64,000 bases of DNA. Source: Glossina fuscipes (Eukaryota; Arthropoda; Insecta; Diptera; Glossinidae). Shown one piece after another: positions 13,235-26,760 of the stretch. How positions within the stretch are numbered: position 1 is the first letter of the stretch; every line of letters starts with the position of its first letter. A model generated the notes under the pieces. It searched no databases and was not told the origin of the DNA. It saw only the letters and a program-made list of their open reading frames with translations. The translations under genes and the position numbers were made by a program. The stretch spans positions 3,986,672 through 4,050,671 of the forward strand of contig NW_023998423.1 in NCBI RefSeq assembly GCF_014805625.2, read 5' to 3'.

Positions 13235-14567
13235 TGTTTTGTTTTTTGATATTATAAACGTAGTTTAACAGTAAAATCGAGGTAAACATCATTATCGATG
13301 GTAATCATTATCTTTGAAACGATCAATCTGCGCTGCGTTGCCTGCCTGTTATCATCCACTGCCTTTAAGTCGTACAATCAATTAGCTAAACATTGCGTGC
13401 CATTACGGAAAGCATGTTTTTCTGGCACATTCTTCCGAATAGAAGTCATATGATTTTTTAATGTCAAGAAACTTTTAAACGGTAGGCGCCAATCAAATTA
13501 AGTGTCCTCATTAAAACGAAGCGACACAACGGACACAAACGCAGACTGATTAACACTACAAGCCAACATCGACTAGTAGCTAAAGAGGCAAACAATTCGG
13601 AAGCTCTCATTAATTTGTGTAAAACAGACGTTGTTTTCTTTTTTGTTTTTTTTTTTTTTTTTTGAAATTTTAGGCCGCATAAGCAAGTTTGGCTCTATAG
13701 CGTAGGCAAATAAGCCATTTATGATATAGAATCTGGAAAGAGCAGAACGACTTTCGAAAGCATTTGCAAACAATATTTCGAACATCGCTTGTTGTCGCAT
13801 TGTTTGTCGACGGGAACAGTACTTACGCTTCATCGATATCCAAAGCAGATTGTGAAGGAAAACCGAATCGTTTATAGCCACCAACCTTTTCTTTAAAAAA
13901 GAACACCGAAAAAGGACATTTCGATGTTCCATAACAAGGGATGAGTATGATCGACTTTTACCATTTAGATGTAATACCGGTATCTAAAAGAGATGAAAAT
14001 TTTTCTGACATATTTTATGAGATGTCCTCAGTTAATTATCTACTGTAAGCTTGTCGTCTGAGTGATTTGATCTGCTACCAATAACTACACGCGTACAAGG
14101 ACGTTCAATAGTTTTTCTAAATTTTAAGCCGATATTTTAATATTTTGTGTGTGGGAGAGTAGTTCCTACAAAGGGACAGACGAAAAGGCAGACTGCTGGA
14201 CGGGCATACTAGCTTAGTTGGATTCAAAATTTGTCCCTGACTAGTAATATATGTGATTTATAGCGCCTCTGACGTTTCATTCTGAGTTTTGCATGGATTT
14301 TGATAAAATGTACTGCCGTCCACCTCTTAGTGATCACTACAGAGTTATATTCAATTTTCATACTAGTGAAAATTGGAGTATAAAGAAAGATAAAAAAAAA
14401 AAAAAAAAACAAATTACAGGAGATGCGGCTCGCGTCTCTTGTTCAGGTAATCCGTTTCGAAGGATATATCATGATCGGTATAAAGTATGATTTTCTCATG
14501 CACATTGAACAAAGCATACTCCGAAAGTGTAACAAATCAATCAATCCATTAAAAACTATGATTCAAC

Positions 14568-14575
<8 letters not shown>

Positions 14576-14605
<30 letters not shown>
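14576..14605. repeat. (TA)n microsatellite
   Basis: A perfect run of 30 nt. Confidence 0.96.
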
Positions 14606-14609
<4 letters not shown>

Positions 14610-15045
14610 AACTGCTTTCTTTTCTTTTTTCTGCTTCCTGTAAATAATTTCCTTCTCGGCTGGGCTTAATATCATTTTCGATGCACTCATTAAAAAAAAA
14701 CCTATTGGCTATTTCTTATACCCAAGGCTGCATTCGATGTATTGGAAGTATTGTAACTCGTGTACTTTGTAACATGTTTTCGTATCTGCTGATATTTTCT
14801 ATAAGTCACCCTGCGAAGGGCACCGATCAAGATGTCCTCGTGTAACATATTTTTATTATTTGAGACTTAACTTAAGTCGTCTAACGAGGGTGCTAAAGTG
14901 GAAATGTTGGAGTCGGCATTCTGAAGAGGACTTCACGGTTCAATGCAGTTTTCATAAAACGTATTATGAGAGTTAAATTCGCTAATAAATGTGCTAGTGA
15001 ACGATTGATACTAAGTTAATTGTCATTTGCACATGGGCTTATAAA

Positions 15046-15212
15046 ATTATTATTAATTTATCCGGAGAAGTAAATTCTAACACTAACGCCTTAAAGCGCT
15101 GGTATCTAAGCTAATCAGTGGTACTGAAAATTCTATTGTAATTGGGATTTAAATTCACAATCATTGGCTTGTTAGTCGGGGTCCATTGTCTACTCGGCCA
15201 CTCAGGCGTATA
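15046..15212 (-). mobile_element. tRNA-derived SINE, diverged copy
   Basis: The same family as at 12454. On the minus strand the A box TGGCCGAGTAGAC is the best preserved in the window and the B box is decayed. The body word TAGATACCAGCGCTTTAAGG and a short (TTA) tail are present. Orientation matches 12454. Confidence 0.6.
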
Positions 15213-15870
15213 TGTAAAATTAATATCTAGCACTTATGCTCGTCGCTTTATTTTACAGATTGATTTTTAATGTATGATGGATTCATAATGGCTTCAAAGC
15301 AGCCCACTAATCAATAGTTGAGAGGTGGGGAATATCAAGAATTGCAATACGTATATATATTTGAACATTAATCAGGAACAGGTGCCTCTGTTACTTCCAA
15401 ACTTTGGTTCAGTTGTTACATGTCTCTCTTTAGGTCCTACGAAATAAAGGCAAGAAATAGATGCAGTCTGCAATTGTCTGTCTTATGAACATGATTAAGA
15501 TAATTTTAATTAATTTTAGTTAATTTTCGTAATTTTTATTCTCTCTACTGACTAGGAGCAGCAAATTTTTGACAGTTTCTTTTCATTCACAAAGATTGAT
15601 GTGAAAATTTATATATATATATATAGTATATATTAAACTTTTCCATATAAATTGCGTAAGTACTTTTTTTTTTGCACCCATACAATAGCATTTATTTTTT
15701 CCTTTTTTTTTGAAGTTAAGTGAAGGTTTGGTGTGAACATGATGTTCGCATGCGTGCTTAATATTTTTCCCCATCCATCCAGCATTGTGAAAAAATTTTT
15801 TGGGCTTTTATATCCCAAAAGGCATTGTTTTTATTAAGCTTTAAACGTTTATTTTCTACTCATTGGTAAA

Positions 15871-15883
15871 CAGCAGCAACAAT

Positions 15884-15941
<58 letters not shown>
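15871..15941. repeat. (CAG)n microsatellite at gap edge
   Basis: CAG units, imperfect at first and then pure from about 15884, run directly into the 100-N gap. The true length is unknown. It is not part of a recognised exon, so the polyglutamine or polyserine frames have no support. Confidence 0.95.
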
Positions 15942-16041
15942 NNNNNNNNNNNNNNNNNNNNNNNNNNNNNNNNNNNNNNNNNNNNNNNNNNNNNNNNNNN
16001 NNNNNNNNNNNNNNNNNNNNNNNNNNNNNNNNNNNNNNNNN
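15942..16041. other. Assembly gap (100 N)
   Basis: One hundred undetermined bases between (CAG)n and (CATC)n, probably an unsized gap caused by the repeats. Confidence 0.99.
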
Positions 16042-16084
16042 CATCCATCCATCCATCCATCCATCCATCCATCCATCCATCCAT
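16042..16084. repeat. (CATC)n microsatellite at gap edge
   Basis: Perfect tetranucleotide units start right after the gap. Isolated CATC units also occur before the gap at 15773. Confidence 0.95.
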
Positions 16085-16632
16085 TCGTACAGCCGTTTAT
16101 TCTTAAAGTCGTTCAATCGCATACACCAGCACCGCACGGAAAGGCCACACACGTTGTCGTTAATTTTTTTTTACTTTCCAACATTGTGTGCACGTCAGAC
16201 TGACTATTCTCGGTTAAGAATGGACACGCATATCAAATGCAAATACAAATAACAACAATAATTAAAAAATTGCTTTTGTCTTTTCTTTTTCATCTCTTCA
16301 TTTCATTCAAGCTTAACTTGTCTTTCAATATTTCATTTTACCTGTTGTCACCGTTGCGTTTATTCATTATCGTAAATTTTTGGTTTTTTCTAAAGGGACG
16401 AAAGACTAACTCACTCTAACTCTTTTTTTTTTTTTTATTTCTTAATACAAAGCGTGCTTAACCTTTAGGAAGATAATAATAATTACGGTTTAGTAGTAGT
16501 AATGACACGCAACTAACTGGGGGTATGTTTGTTTGTAAGTCTATCGACAAATTTATAACTTAATGAGCTGATGATCGCGTCCAACGGTAAGAGGGATCTT
16601 GAACAAAAAAGATGTAAGTTTTACTATACCGA

Positions 16633-16668
16633 TCCGTCCGTCTGTCCGTCTGTCCGTCCGTCTGTCCG
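16633..16668. repeat. (TCCG/TCTG)n tandem repeat
   Basis: Tandem TCCG and TCTG units. The same word occurs singly inside the dispersed repeats of the window, so this may be an expanded remnant of one. Confidence 0.9.
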
Positions 16669-17789
16669 ATAACGGTGTTGTATAATGTAAATATAATGAA
16701 GTCCCTCTCTAATAGAGCCATAAATGCAACTGTTATTGATCAACATATCATGTGGGTTTGTCATATCGCATCATTCCTGCTGTTGTTGTTGTTGTTGTTA
16801 TTGGTGTTGTATGTTTGTTTCTGTATTTATAATCCATATATATACGTGCGCATATACATGAACCGTAGTTTTAAAACACATATGTTCTTTCTGTTTTCTA
16901 TTTGGGTGGTCTTTCTGCTTTTTCTACTTCTTTGTAACCGCTCAGCAGCACACGCACACAGTTAGCTCATTGGAACTCTTAGGTCAGATTTATTTCTTTT
17001 TTTTTTGTGAAGAAAAGACACGGAGAAGGAGCTTTTTCATGGCATCAAATGCGTATGGGTAGAACAGTAACAGTAACTCATAAAAGATATTTGAATGCTC
17101 ATTAAGACATCAAAGTTGAACAATCACACAGGTATCGAGAGCATTGTTGACGGTAAGTGGATGCCGTTCGAGAAAGAAAAAACAGAGGCAAGAAAAAAAA
17201 AAAAAACGAAAATTTTAAATAACATGTGGCCTCAGATAATGTATATAAAGTTTGATGAAAGCCTTTCGCATAGACACCCTAAATAATGAAGATTTCTTTA
17301 AGCGATATATGTCGTTAATTTAGGGATATAGCTGTTATTGACTGTATATACGTATATATAAGCACAATTTCCTATTAAAGGCTATGGCTTACTGTGCTTG
17401 CTTATGAAGAAAACAATTCTTTTATATAAGCTGCCCTCTGCATTTCCTCATTCAGACCAATTATCGGAGACATTTAAGACAATTTGGGCGAAAAATATTT
17501 TATATATATTAGTTATGAATATGCTCAGTTCAGGATGTGAGGTCCTGACGAGTCCTCTAGTGCAACTGCAACTCTTCGCCACTTTGGTTTTTTTTTTTTT
17601 GAAGTTTGCTGGAATTTCTCGACACATATGTAACGTACCAAAAGCCCGAATGAATGCAGTATTGAAGTTGAAGTTTTAACAAGGGAGCAAAATAGATTTC
17701 ACGACTTAATCAGATAAGAAGAAAAAGTACTGTGAAAGGTCCATGAAAGATCACTTTGCATGCACTATTGTACTGCACTATCGAACCGA

Positions 17790-17912
17790 TGGCAAATCTC
17801 AAATGCGGTAGAGTTTTTAATAAAGCCGAAAGCCTTAGATGCTAGTGCCATAAGACTTTTAGTCCTAGAATTTATTCTCTGGCTAAATTTATAATAATAA
17901 TGACAATAATAA
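17790..17912 (+). mobile_element. tRNA-derived SINE, 5'-truncated copy
   Basis: The plus-strand copy has lost its A box. It keeps the body words GCCTTAGATGCTAGTGCC and CTCTGGCTAA and a degenerate (TAA)n tail. Confidence 0.6.
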
Positions 17913-18099
17913 ACCGTGTTAAAATGCGAAGCCCATATACAGAATGTCTGAAGTATTGCAACAATTTAGTGCAAATTGACTGGAGCGGACTTATGTAAAG
18001 TTTGATTATTCTAGGTGGATTTTTATTATAGAAAAGTAAACATTAGACTTGGTTTTGTTTTGCAAAGGCTTATGTTATGGTCAAAAAATGCTCTATTAG

Positions 18100-18250
18100 T
18101 AGTGTGAATAGTTTGGGCCAATGCATGTTTAATAAAGTTCATCCTTGGATCTAAATAGATCTACGTACCAAAATTCATCAACGTGTTGCACAAATTGCAA
18201 GTAATACATCGATGGATATCAGACGGATAGATAGACACCATAGATCCAAT
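18100..18250 (+). repeat. Remnant of ~1-kb dispersed repeat
   Basis: The words CATCCTTGGATCTAAATAG, CGTACCAAAATTCATCAACG and CAGACGGATAGATAGACACC match the 3' part of the family at 29150. It lies just before the SINE at 18281. Confidence 0.4.
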
Positions 18251-18280
18251 GTTTAAATGAACTCAGAAAATTGTTTTACG

Positions 18281-18452
18281 TATCCGGGTGAGAGGCCAAA
18301 AGCAAAGAATCTCGACTAGCAACTCGATTGTCGTAGGTTTCAATCTCAAGCGCGGTAGAGTTTTCAATAATGCCGATAGCCTTAGATGCTAGTGCTTTAA
18401 GACTTTAGCCGTAGACTTTATTCCTCTGGCTAAATTAATAATAATAATAACA
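18281..18452 (+). mobile_element. tRNA-derived SINE, full-length copy
   Basis: The plus-strand copy has a head carrying AGAGGCCAAAAGCAAAG (A-box remnant) and GTAGGTTTCAATCTC (B box), the body GCCTTAGATGCTAGTGCTTT, CTCTGGCTAA and a (TAA)n tail. It lies 370 bp after the copy at 17790 in the same orientation. Confidence 0.65.
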
Positions 18453-21134
18453 GTTTACCCACTGGTGCCTTTACATTTAATTTTGATGAGGACTTTACTC
18501 TTACCCATACCTATTAAGGATGTTCTACGACTAACTAAATCCCACAAAACATTTGTCAAGAATAAATATTTCTTTTACAACCAGAGGGTTCCCTAAAAAA
18601 TCTCTGCTCTATAGAAAACTTTGAGGGAAAGTTACTGATAGCGGTACTCTTCTAAGGAACACACAGTGTTACTTTTTTACTCAAAAATTTTCTTACAAAA
18701 ATTGCCTAATAAGAACAGTCTACAGTACACGAGGTAAATGCGAATTTTACGGGCAATAAATTTACTTATAAAATACGTTTTCCAAAGAGATAAACAAAAT
18801 GAGTTTTGTGGAGCAAAGCCATAGAAATTGATAACAAAAATAGGTAAACCTATGCTGCTGTGGTGAAATTTCTTAGAGTGTCTGCTGCGCAAAGCGAAGA
18901 ACTTGAGAGATTTTTTAGAAGCAAAGTTTATTCAAATAAAATCATTGGAAAAAAAAATTTTTTTTCCTGTTAAGCGATCAGCCACAGAAAATGTTTTCAA
19001 ATTATTTAACTCAAAGGACTATTTAGGACTATTTTTTATGAAGAATACCTGCAATCCATGTTCAAAATGTAATGGTAACGTTTCTCACGAGATTATCATT
19101 GTTTGAAATTTGCATTTTGAAAATAAGGAAAGTAGTGTCACTAATGTCGTTGCAAATAATCGAAATGATATAAAATTTTTGTTAAAAAAAATATGAATAG
19201 ATTTTCTCCTGGAAACGACATCTACGCTTCCCACATTACCGACCGGTGTACAAAGTGTCTATTTCGGGATTTATTGGCCTATGTACTGCTAGAGGTAACG
19301 ATTATCCAAATTCGCTTCTCAAAGTGATTATAGCTTCTATGACTTGTTTTTAACATAGTTACCTGTAATGTGTTTATGCTTTATTTCATAATACGAAATT
19401 TATCTGCAATCGATTAACTTACCACGCAAGCTACATATACACGTACAAGTTATAACATTTGCATATACGCAAGTATTTATTGCTTAATTAACATACATAC
19501 ATGCATTCGTGTACAGATTATGCGTTTATTTTTTTTCACAATTTTGATTAAGATGAAAATTTTCGTAAAAAACATATTCGATCATATTTGATGTTCAACG
19601 TGGAAAATAAATAATTTTCGATTCTTTTCTTTATACTTTGACAGTTTTCAAGGAGTGTGGGGCATATGATGCTTTTATTTATTTTTTTTTGTTTTATTCA
19701 TTTTTTTTTTTTTTTTTGCGTTTATTTTAAAGATGGATGTGCGTAGTACTCGATTTAAACAAATGGATTGGCTTGTGACAGGGGCAAAAAGAAGCTAATC
19801 AACGATTTCAAACACCTACACATTTCTTAATAATATGAGATGGAGAAGAGGAAAAATGAAAACACGTGCATTTATCTTAACGTTTATATATATACATCTA
19901 TATATATATATTTATATGCATTTATGTGTACGCTTGAGCTTTGTGAGATTGTGTACAATCTTCTTAATTTGCCATTAGTATTATTAAACGTTTAATGACA
20001 ACGCATCACCGCAAATGTCAAAAGTAAATGCAAATTATGATTGACAATTGCAATCAGAATAATCGCACATGCATTGCATTGATTGACACCGTGATGATGG
20101 CTTGTGGCAAGACATTTACATTGGATATATGTCTGCATTTTACAGACAAAATGCACAAAATGCAGATAATAAACACAAAATGATATCAATAACAACAGCC
20201 TCCTTTCAGTTCACTTCTTACCTAAATTAGTTTTAAATCGCAACATTTTTGCGTCAAAATATATTCTCATTATCTCATACGTTTCGATTTTTCGCGCACA
20301 TTTTCGCAAACACTTGTAAGCGAGCCTTTTCCATACTTTATATCAATTGCTTTTAATACATACATGCGCTACACATTAAGTTTTCATATTATTGCACTAT
20401 CATTAGCGAAGAGTATCATCGGTCATAACTATATGATATCATTTGTAACTATATAACTTTTAAGCCGTCTTATCGATACCCAACTACTATTGAGAGCTTG
20501 CTTAGGAGTAGCTTGCCGTCGCTAACTAACGCTATCCGGCTTAAGTTGAATACAAATGTACAGATGTACAGATCATCCGACTGACGCGCCCTCAATTTTA
20601 TAAAATAACTTTACGATTCTTATATATTGACTTAAGATATGGAATATACAAAAATTAAACTCAACCTAGATATGCTTTTGCTACTTAGCTTTCATATTAT
20701 AAGGATTTTTATTTTATATTGACTTGAAGGTTATCGGGCGCTAAAGTTTTCTGTTCAATTTAAATACTAATAATAGTTATGTTTTAATTTAGTTTCAAAG
20801 CTTTGTCTTGAATTAACGTTAAACAAAGCGCAAAAAAAAAAAAAAACAAAACAAACACAAAAAAAAAAAAACAACAAGTTTACGGAGTTCTCATTGTCAT
20901 TGAAGGTGTTAATAATTGCATTATCTCTAGATCTGCATATATTGATTTACTTATTATTATTAAAGTTAACGTATATCTATATATATAATTATTTTTCCAC
21001 ATTTCTTGTTATTATACCAATAAACAAAATATCGGTTTACACTCTATTAAGATGTGGTTTATCGAAAGGCTTCTTCGCATTTGCGTATCTACGTACGCAA
21101 GCTATCCATGTATGTTTCGCACTGTCAATACGTA

Positions 21135-21137
<3 letters not shown>

Positions 21138-21166
<29 letters not shown>
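21138..21166. repeat. (TA)n microsatellite
   Basis: A perfect run of about 29 nt. Confidence 0.95.
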
Positions 21167-22794
21167 CGTGTGTGTATGCATTCAGTATGATTGCATATGT
21201 TTGCTTATACATCATATGGTTATTACGTTTACATCTTAAATTACGATTTAATAATAACATAACAACAAGTAGCATTCAAACTAATTATATTGATTATTAT
21301 ATGAAAGGCAAGAACAAAATCAAGCCACAAAGGAAAAATGAAAAAAAAAAAAAATTATAAATATACGGCCTAGATTGCATGTGATAGATTACAGTGTAAA
21401 TAAAAAACCAAATTGCATATGTGTTTGTGCTGTAAGTGTGAGAAATTTCAACAATATAACGTTTTATCTCGGCGGGGAAAGAGAAGAAAGAAACTTAAAA
21501 AAAAAATTACTCAAATAAAACAACAAACAATCCTTCTTACAATACATTAAATATACGAAACGTTGCACGACTTTTTCTTTAATACAATACTTCTTCTTAG
21601 ATTTATTAAAAAGCAATCCACGCAATGCAAGTCGAATTTCACCTTAATCTAAACCCGTTTATTATGAAAAAAATTAAAATGATTTAGAAAAGAGCTCGTG
21701 CTAACCAATCAAAGTTAATATATGAAAAAAAAAAGTTTTTTTTAAATTGCTTAAGTAGTCAGTATCCTCGCCGAGTGCTAACATTTTAAGAAAATATTTC
21801 GCTTTCAAATGAGTTTAGCTACTTCGTAGTAGATAAGGCCATGAAGATTAAGAATTAAAAGCTGTCAGATACATATCTGTATATTTCTGAGAAATGAGCC
21901 TCTCACGGCTGCTTATTCCAACTTGAACTCAAGCTTGAGCTTCAAACTTTTGACAAACTATAAGAGTTGTAGGTAAACAAACAGGAGACGGTATGGATTC
22001 ATTAACTATATCGCCTGACTCGTAACGTCTAGAAATGTTGGTGTCATATATGCCACAAAAAATATATGCTCGCACATATTTAACAGTATGCACATATTCA
22101 CTATCCCGTTAGACGCTAACTCTGTCTGTCGATTTCGAACTCAGCCCAGTCTGACGGCAAATCTCTTTAGAATGACTGAACAAGTGAAGATAATGACGTT
22201 ACACGTCTTACACAACTTATTCTGTGGAGTCGCTTCCGGGTCAAAATATTCGTCTCAAGCTTTAGTTAAATACCTCTTATATGATGAAAATTAAAGTCTC
22301 TTGCACTGAAGTCCTTAACCTTAGGTTAATACATACTTTCACGTAGCATCAGATAGATCAAGTTTGATCGAAGCTTTCTGCCCATATAACGACCGATTTT
22401 CAGCGAATCCAGCAAATATGACCTGCAGAGTCACTCAAATAGATCACATATTAACTTCGCACACAGCTAAGTGTTCGTTGCCCATTAATATTTAAAGCGG
22501 ATATTGTCCAATAGAGAGCAACTTAAGATGAAATCACTTCCTTGAATCAGAGGTGTGCTAGCCCCCAAGATTCTAGATTAGTAATTTAACACGACGCAGC
22601 CACTCCACACAGTCCACAGCAGTGTCCCGTTACAGTGCAACTTGACACACACGACAAGCGTGCAGAGGTAGAGCGATGCAGAATCTAATGCAATACAGAC
22701 GTACGCTCCTTTTTGTTTAACGTGAGTTATAAAACCTCACGCTTCACGCCACCCGATGGTATACGGGTTAATTATGCATAACGAGTGCTTTCGA

Positions 22795-23413
22795 GAGACT
22801 TAGACCCCTATCCCTATGAACTAGGGGCCTCTCAAATATATTTATTGTGTAAGGCTCAATAAACCCATTCTGGGAAATATTAAGACCTACCATTACCTCT
22901 TTAATTATTCTATTCCCGAATAGCCGTACCCAGCATTCAGGACTTCCTATCATAACTACAAGATTCCATTCCTAAAAACGTCCTCTACAGTAGAGACTGA
23001 TACCAAGTGAGTTTCTAACCTCCGGGGAGCTTAAATTTAGTCTATTAGTCCTTAGCTCCACTTTACACGACATTGCCTCCGGACCAACCATACAATCCCG
23101 GCTATCCAACACCGGACTACTTTTCTTCAAGATACATATGCGTCGGGTGCTACACCAAACATGGCAGACTCCACATTTTCGACCATTACTACGTATATTA
23201 TCAACGTATATTATGTAACCAATTACAATACAATAACAACTGGTTTGTACATCATTCATAGAAATAATCTACGAGAAAAGAAGTGCTCAAGGCAAGCTTC
23301 TTCCAGAAAACTTGTCGCCAAGTTATAGATAGCCGAAGCCTTAAACTCTTCTTCGCCAGTCAGTCTTCTTCAAAAGTTTATCAGGGCAGACCACCAGCAG
23401 GTGAGAGTTAAGC
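22795..23413. repeat. Dispersed repeat, copy 2 of a pair
   Basis: The partner of 11110-11850 in the same orientation. The best preserved part runs from the ACACCGGACTACT word (about 23110) to GGTGAGAGTT (about 23402). Open frames on either strand are short and look like nothing known. Confidence 0.6.
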
Positions 23414-24538
23414 AGCCATTAAACATAGATTATCTCCCTTCTTATGCAACGCAATATACTTTGATTTCATATTTTCCGTATGCCTGTGCGTGAGCATGTT
23501 GATCGATTAGGACTACCCTTTTTTTGTCGAAATGTCGCCGATAGACATTAACATAAATTTTTGGAATGACATTTGTTCCAACGAAAATATTTTTAATTTT
23601 GAGTTTTTTTAAAATACTGTTCAGTCACTTCACCATTGGCCCCTGTAAACGGTGCCTGCTAATTAGTAAAATTCAGTTGTCAGTTTCAGGGACCTAAAAA
23701 TAGTGGCTTGCAGACCTACGCACGTTTTCAAATCGTTTTGGAGTGTCTTTCTGATAGAGAACAGAGTTTATATGACTTTCGATGAATACCTTCTGCTGTC
23801 AAACGTTATATCCTTGGTGGAGGATACGAATATGAAAATAGAAACGCTCTAAGCATATTCAGTAGACGTTTAGAAACAAGAAGAAGCAATATTGATGTAT
23901 TAGTTGTGCTCGATCCGTATGTCGAATGAGTCGTCAACCGTAATGCGCTATAGGATGGTAGCGGTATAAAGCGATTTTATAAATAAACTTACATACGAGT
24001 TAACTCACAACAACTCAGTTTGTCTACATAATAATTAGAAAGAAAATTACGTGAATCGATAACACAACAAAATGCTTATATAAATAATTGCCAAACACAA
24101 ATTACGAACACATACATGGGCATACGATTATATGTATTGTATTGTAGATGCTAACAACTAAGATCGTATGTGATCATGTTATAAAGACATCTTATTTTTA
24201 TACAATACGTACATTGTAGTTGTTGCTTCTATTTAAGTTTTGTTTTCACTTCATCACTCCAGCCATGAACATGATATGAAAAGAAATATTTATATATATA
24301 TATATTTATATAATGTATTATATGTATATATAAATATGTATGTTCCAGACTTTAAAGTAATATGATAAAGTCAGGCAGACACAACTGATTATGGTGACAA
24401 AACCAAATATGTTTGCTTGTTTGTAGGTATGCTTGTATGTAAGCATCTATGCATGTAAAGTTGCAATTGCATGCTTTTGCTGTTAATATAGTTATAAGCG
24501 TACAAACATACATTGTGCATGTTCAGGAGGATGATGTT

Positions 24539-24540
<2 letters not shown>

Positions 24541-24566
<26 letters not shown>
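24541..24566. repeat. (AAC)n microsatellite
   Basis: A perfect AAC run. Confidence 0.95.
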
Positions 24567-24569
<3 letters not shown>

Positions 24570-24769
24570 GTCTGTAATACTAAACTCTAAATATGGTAAA
24601 AGATATATTGTCAAGAAAGTAAATAAGGAAAATGAAAGAAATAAGAAAGGTACGTCCACCACGTGAAACGAATCTTTGATACTCAAAGTGAGTCTTTGAT
24701 ACTTGTGAAAAAGGCTCTAATCGGTAAATTGTTATTTTTATAAACAAATGAAAATACTACAGTGGACTA

Positions 24770-25095
24770 TGGTCATCTTTCAAAATAAAGCCAATTATGG
24801 GAAGTCATCAAAAAAGTGGTCCGGTCCGAACTATTTTCCGTAGCGTTCGTCCTTGGGTCAAGGTACATCAGTGTACCAAATTTGATCAAAATAACTCAAA
24901 ATGTATGGCCTCCAGGTTGTATACAAGAGCATAAGATGAATAGATGGGCCGAGGGACAGACGCGAGAGACACGCTTGAAACAACACAGATAGTGATCGTG
25001 AATAGGTCGGTGTAATGAAAAATGGGTCTATCTCAAGTCAAGTTGGAGACACCCACACAAACTTAATATACCCTCGCACCACAAGTGAGGTAATG
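24770..25095 (+). repeat. 3' part of ~1-kb dispersed repeat
   Basis: Contains GTGTACCAAATTTGATCAAA, a gggacagacg block, a TGGGTCTATCT word and AACTTAATATACCCTCGCAC, the 3' half of the family with full copies at 25610 and 29150. Confidence 0.55.
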
Positions 25096-25609
25096 CATAT
25101 ATAATATAAATATTGATGATGCCAGAATGGATTCTATTCCCCTCACATTAACTTGCCTTTTAAAACAGGTAATTTTGGTTGGAATCACGAATACTTTTAT
25201 ATCCAACTCGCTCCGCTATCCACACTGAAAAAAATTTTGTATTATAAGAAAATGTTTCGGGCCAGTAAAGAATGCCAATCATTTCTTTTTATAAAAGGGC
25301 TCTCTCTCCCTAAATTGATTACAATGCTTGTCAAACGTTTTGTCACTTTTTCAAATGATTTAGGGGGTGTTTATGAAAATAATTTCTTATGAATGGTGCG
25401 ATGGTCTACACAGATGGTTCAATAGACGAACGTAATTCCCTTTGACCCTTCTTAACCAACACTGTGCCTAAACTAGATGACTTGTCAAATACAAAGAAAA
25501 GGGAAAACAAAAATTCAGTTAACTCGTCTTCAAATTCTAAAGTAATTCATTTCGTCTATGAGGAGGGCTTAAAGCCTAGTTCTACCCATCGTGTACAGCA
25601 TTATATATA

Positions 25610-26760
25610 TAGTAAATATAATCTTTTACTTGCGATAGATATAAAATGAGTGGGACGAGCGTTAGATACCTCACACTGCTTCGCCTAGTCAAGTTATTCA
25701 TTCTTTTTGATGGCAATATTTCAAAAGTTACGCCTTATTTTCATGTGAAACCCCTCTTAGTGAGGAACTCGCAAAATATCACATGGCGTGATCCAAATTT
25801 AGCAAAGCCTAACCTGTTTCCTAAAAATTGTATTATTTTCCAGTTACCGTTATAAAAGGCTAGAAAACAGGGCTCGTTTCTCATGATAACCCCTACTTAT
25901 TTTAAAGTCTAAAAAATAGATCTACTTAATCCAAGTTCTCTATCGTTAATTAGCTAAAAATTTTCGTCCCAAACCATTAAAAATTAAATCTTTTTCTAAA
26001 CAAGTTGTTTTTCATAAGAAATTTTACATCGACTAGAGTCCAAGAAATGGCTTTATATGGTGGAAAGTTGGTTTAGTTAATTGTCATGTCAAAATCCTAT
26101 CGTGCACAAATTTTCCTCATGAAACATTAACAGTTGGGCGTTTTTCGCATATAAGGAATTATATCTCCCAAGAATTCTTATATGCGATGATATATATAGA
26201 CTTAAGTAGGCCAACTCACGTATTTCGATATATTATTATAAACTAATTTTGACCACGGAATACTACAAATGGCACCTTTCAAAGATTCAGCTTTCATAGG
26301 GGCATTTACATGAGGGGGCGTTCCAAAATTTGCCTCAGCTGATCGAAAGTTTTTATATCAATTTAAAGTTTTCTCGACAAGTTTTAAAAGTCTTAGTTGT
26401 TTTCATATAACGACTGTTCAAGATAAGTCCTTATGTGGTCGAAAAAGTCGCCCGATTCAAACCATTTTCAAGAACTGTCGATCGGTAGTCAAAACACATC
26501 ATTATACGAAATTTCATTACCGTATCTCAAAACTTGTGATCTGTAGATTGAACACAAAAATACATGGACAGACGGACAGACAAGCTTCAAATACAAAATC
26601 ATTTTCGGAAACGTTTGGCATAAGAAGAGATGCGCCTATCTTCACCTCTTCTGGTTGTTACGTACTGGACAATAGGAAATTGTGTATAAATTTCTTTTTC
26701 TTACTTAATGAAGAAAAACTTTCGGGTAAAAAATACTAATGAAAAAGCATTTTCATGTGT
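25610..26760 (+). repeat. ~1-kb dispersed repeat, copy upstream of RS microexon
   Basis: Opens near TTAGATACCTCACACTGCTT and CGCCTAGTCAAG, and passes through several TTTTC-ATNA-AA-TTT submotifs. It ends with GATCTGTAGATTGAACACAA, TGGACAGACGGACAGACAAG and GGTTGTTACGTACTGGAC. The same order of words is found at 29150-30215 in the same orientation. Confidence 0.55.

Noticed and set aside
13573..13932. 119-codon minus-strand open frame ending in a Lys-rich run
   Set aside because: The Lys run comes from a poly(T) tract and the rest has no protein character.
14430..14450. CAG|GTA words at 14443, 25160, 42487 and 44254 considered as recursive splice sites
   Set aside because: Their pyrimidine tracts are weak or their donors poor; only 32552 combines both signals well.
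15863..16252. Open frame with poly-Ser on plus, poly-Ala/Leu/Cys on minus, through the (CAG)n and N run
   Set aside because: It is produced by the microsatellite and undetermined bases, with no protein-like sequence outside the repeat.
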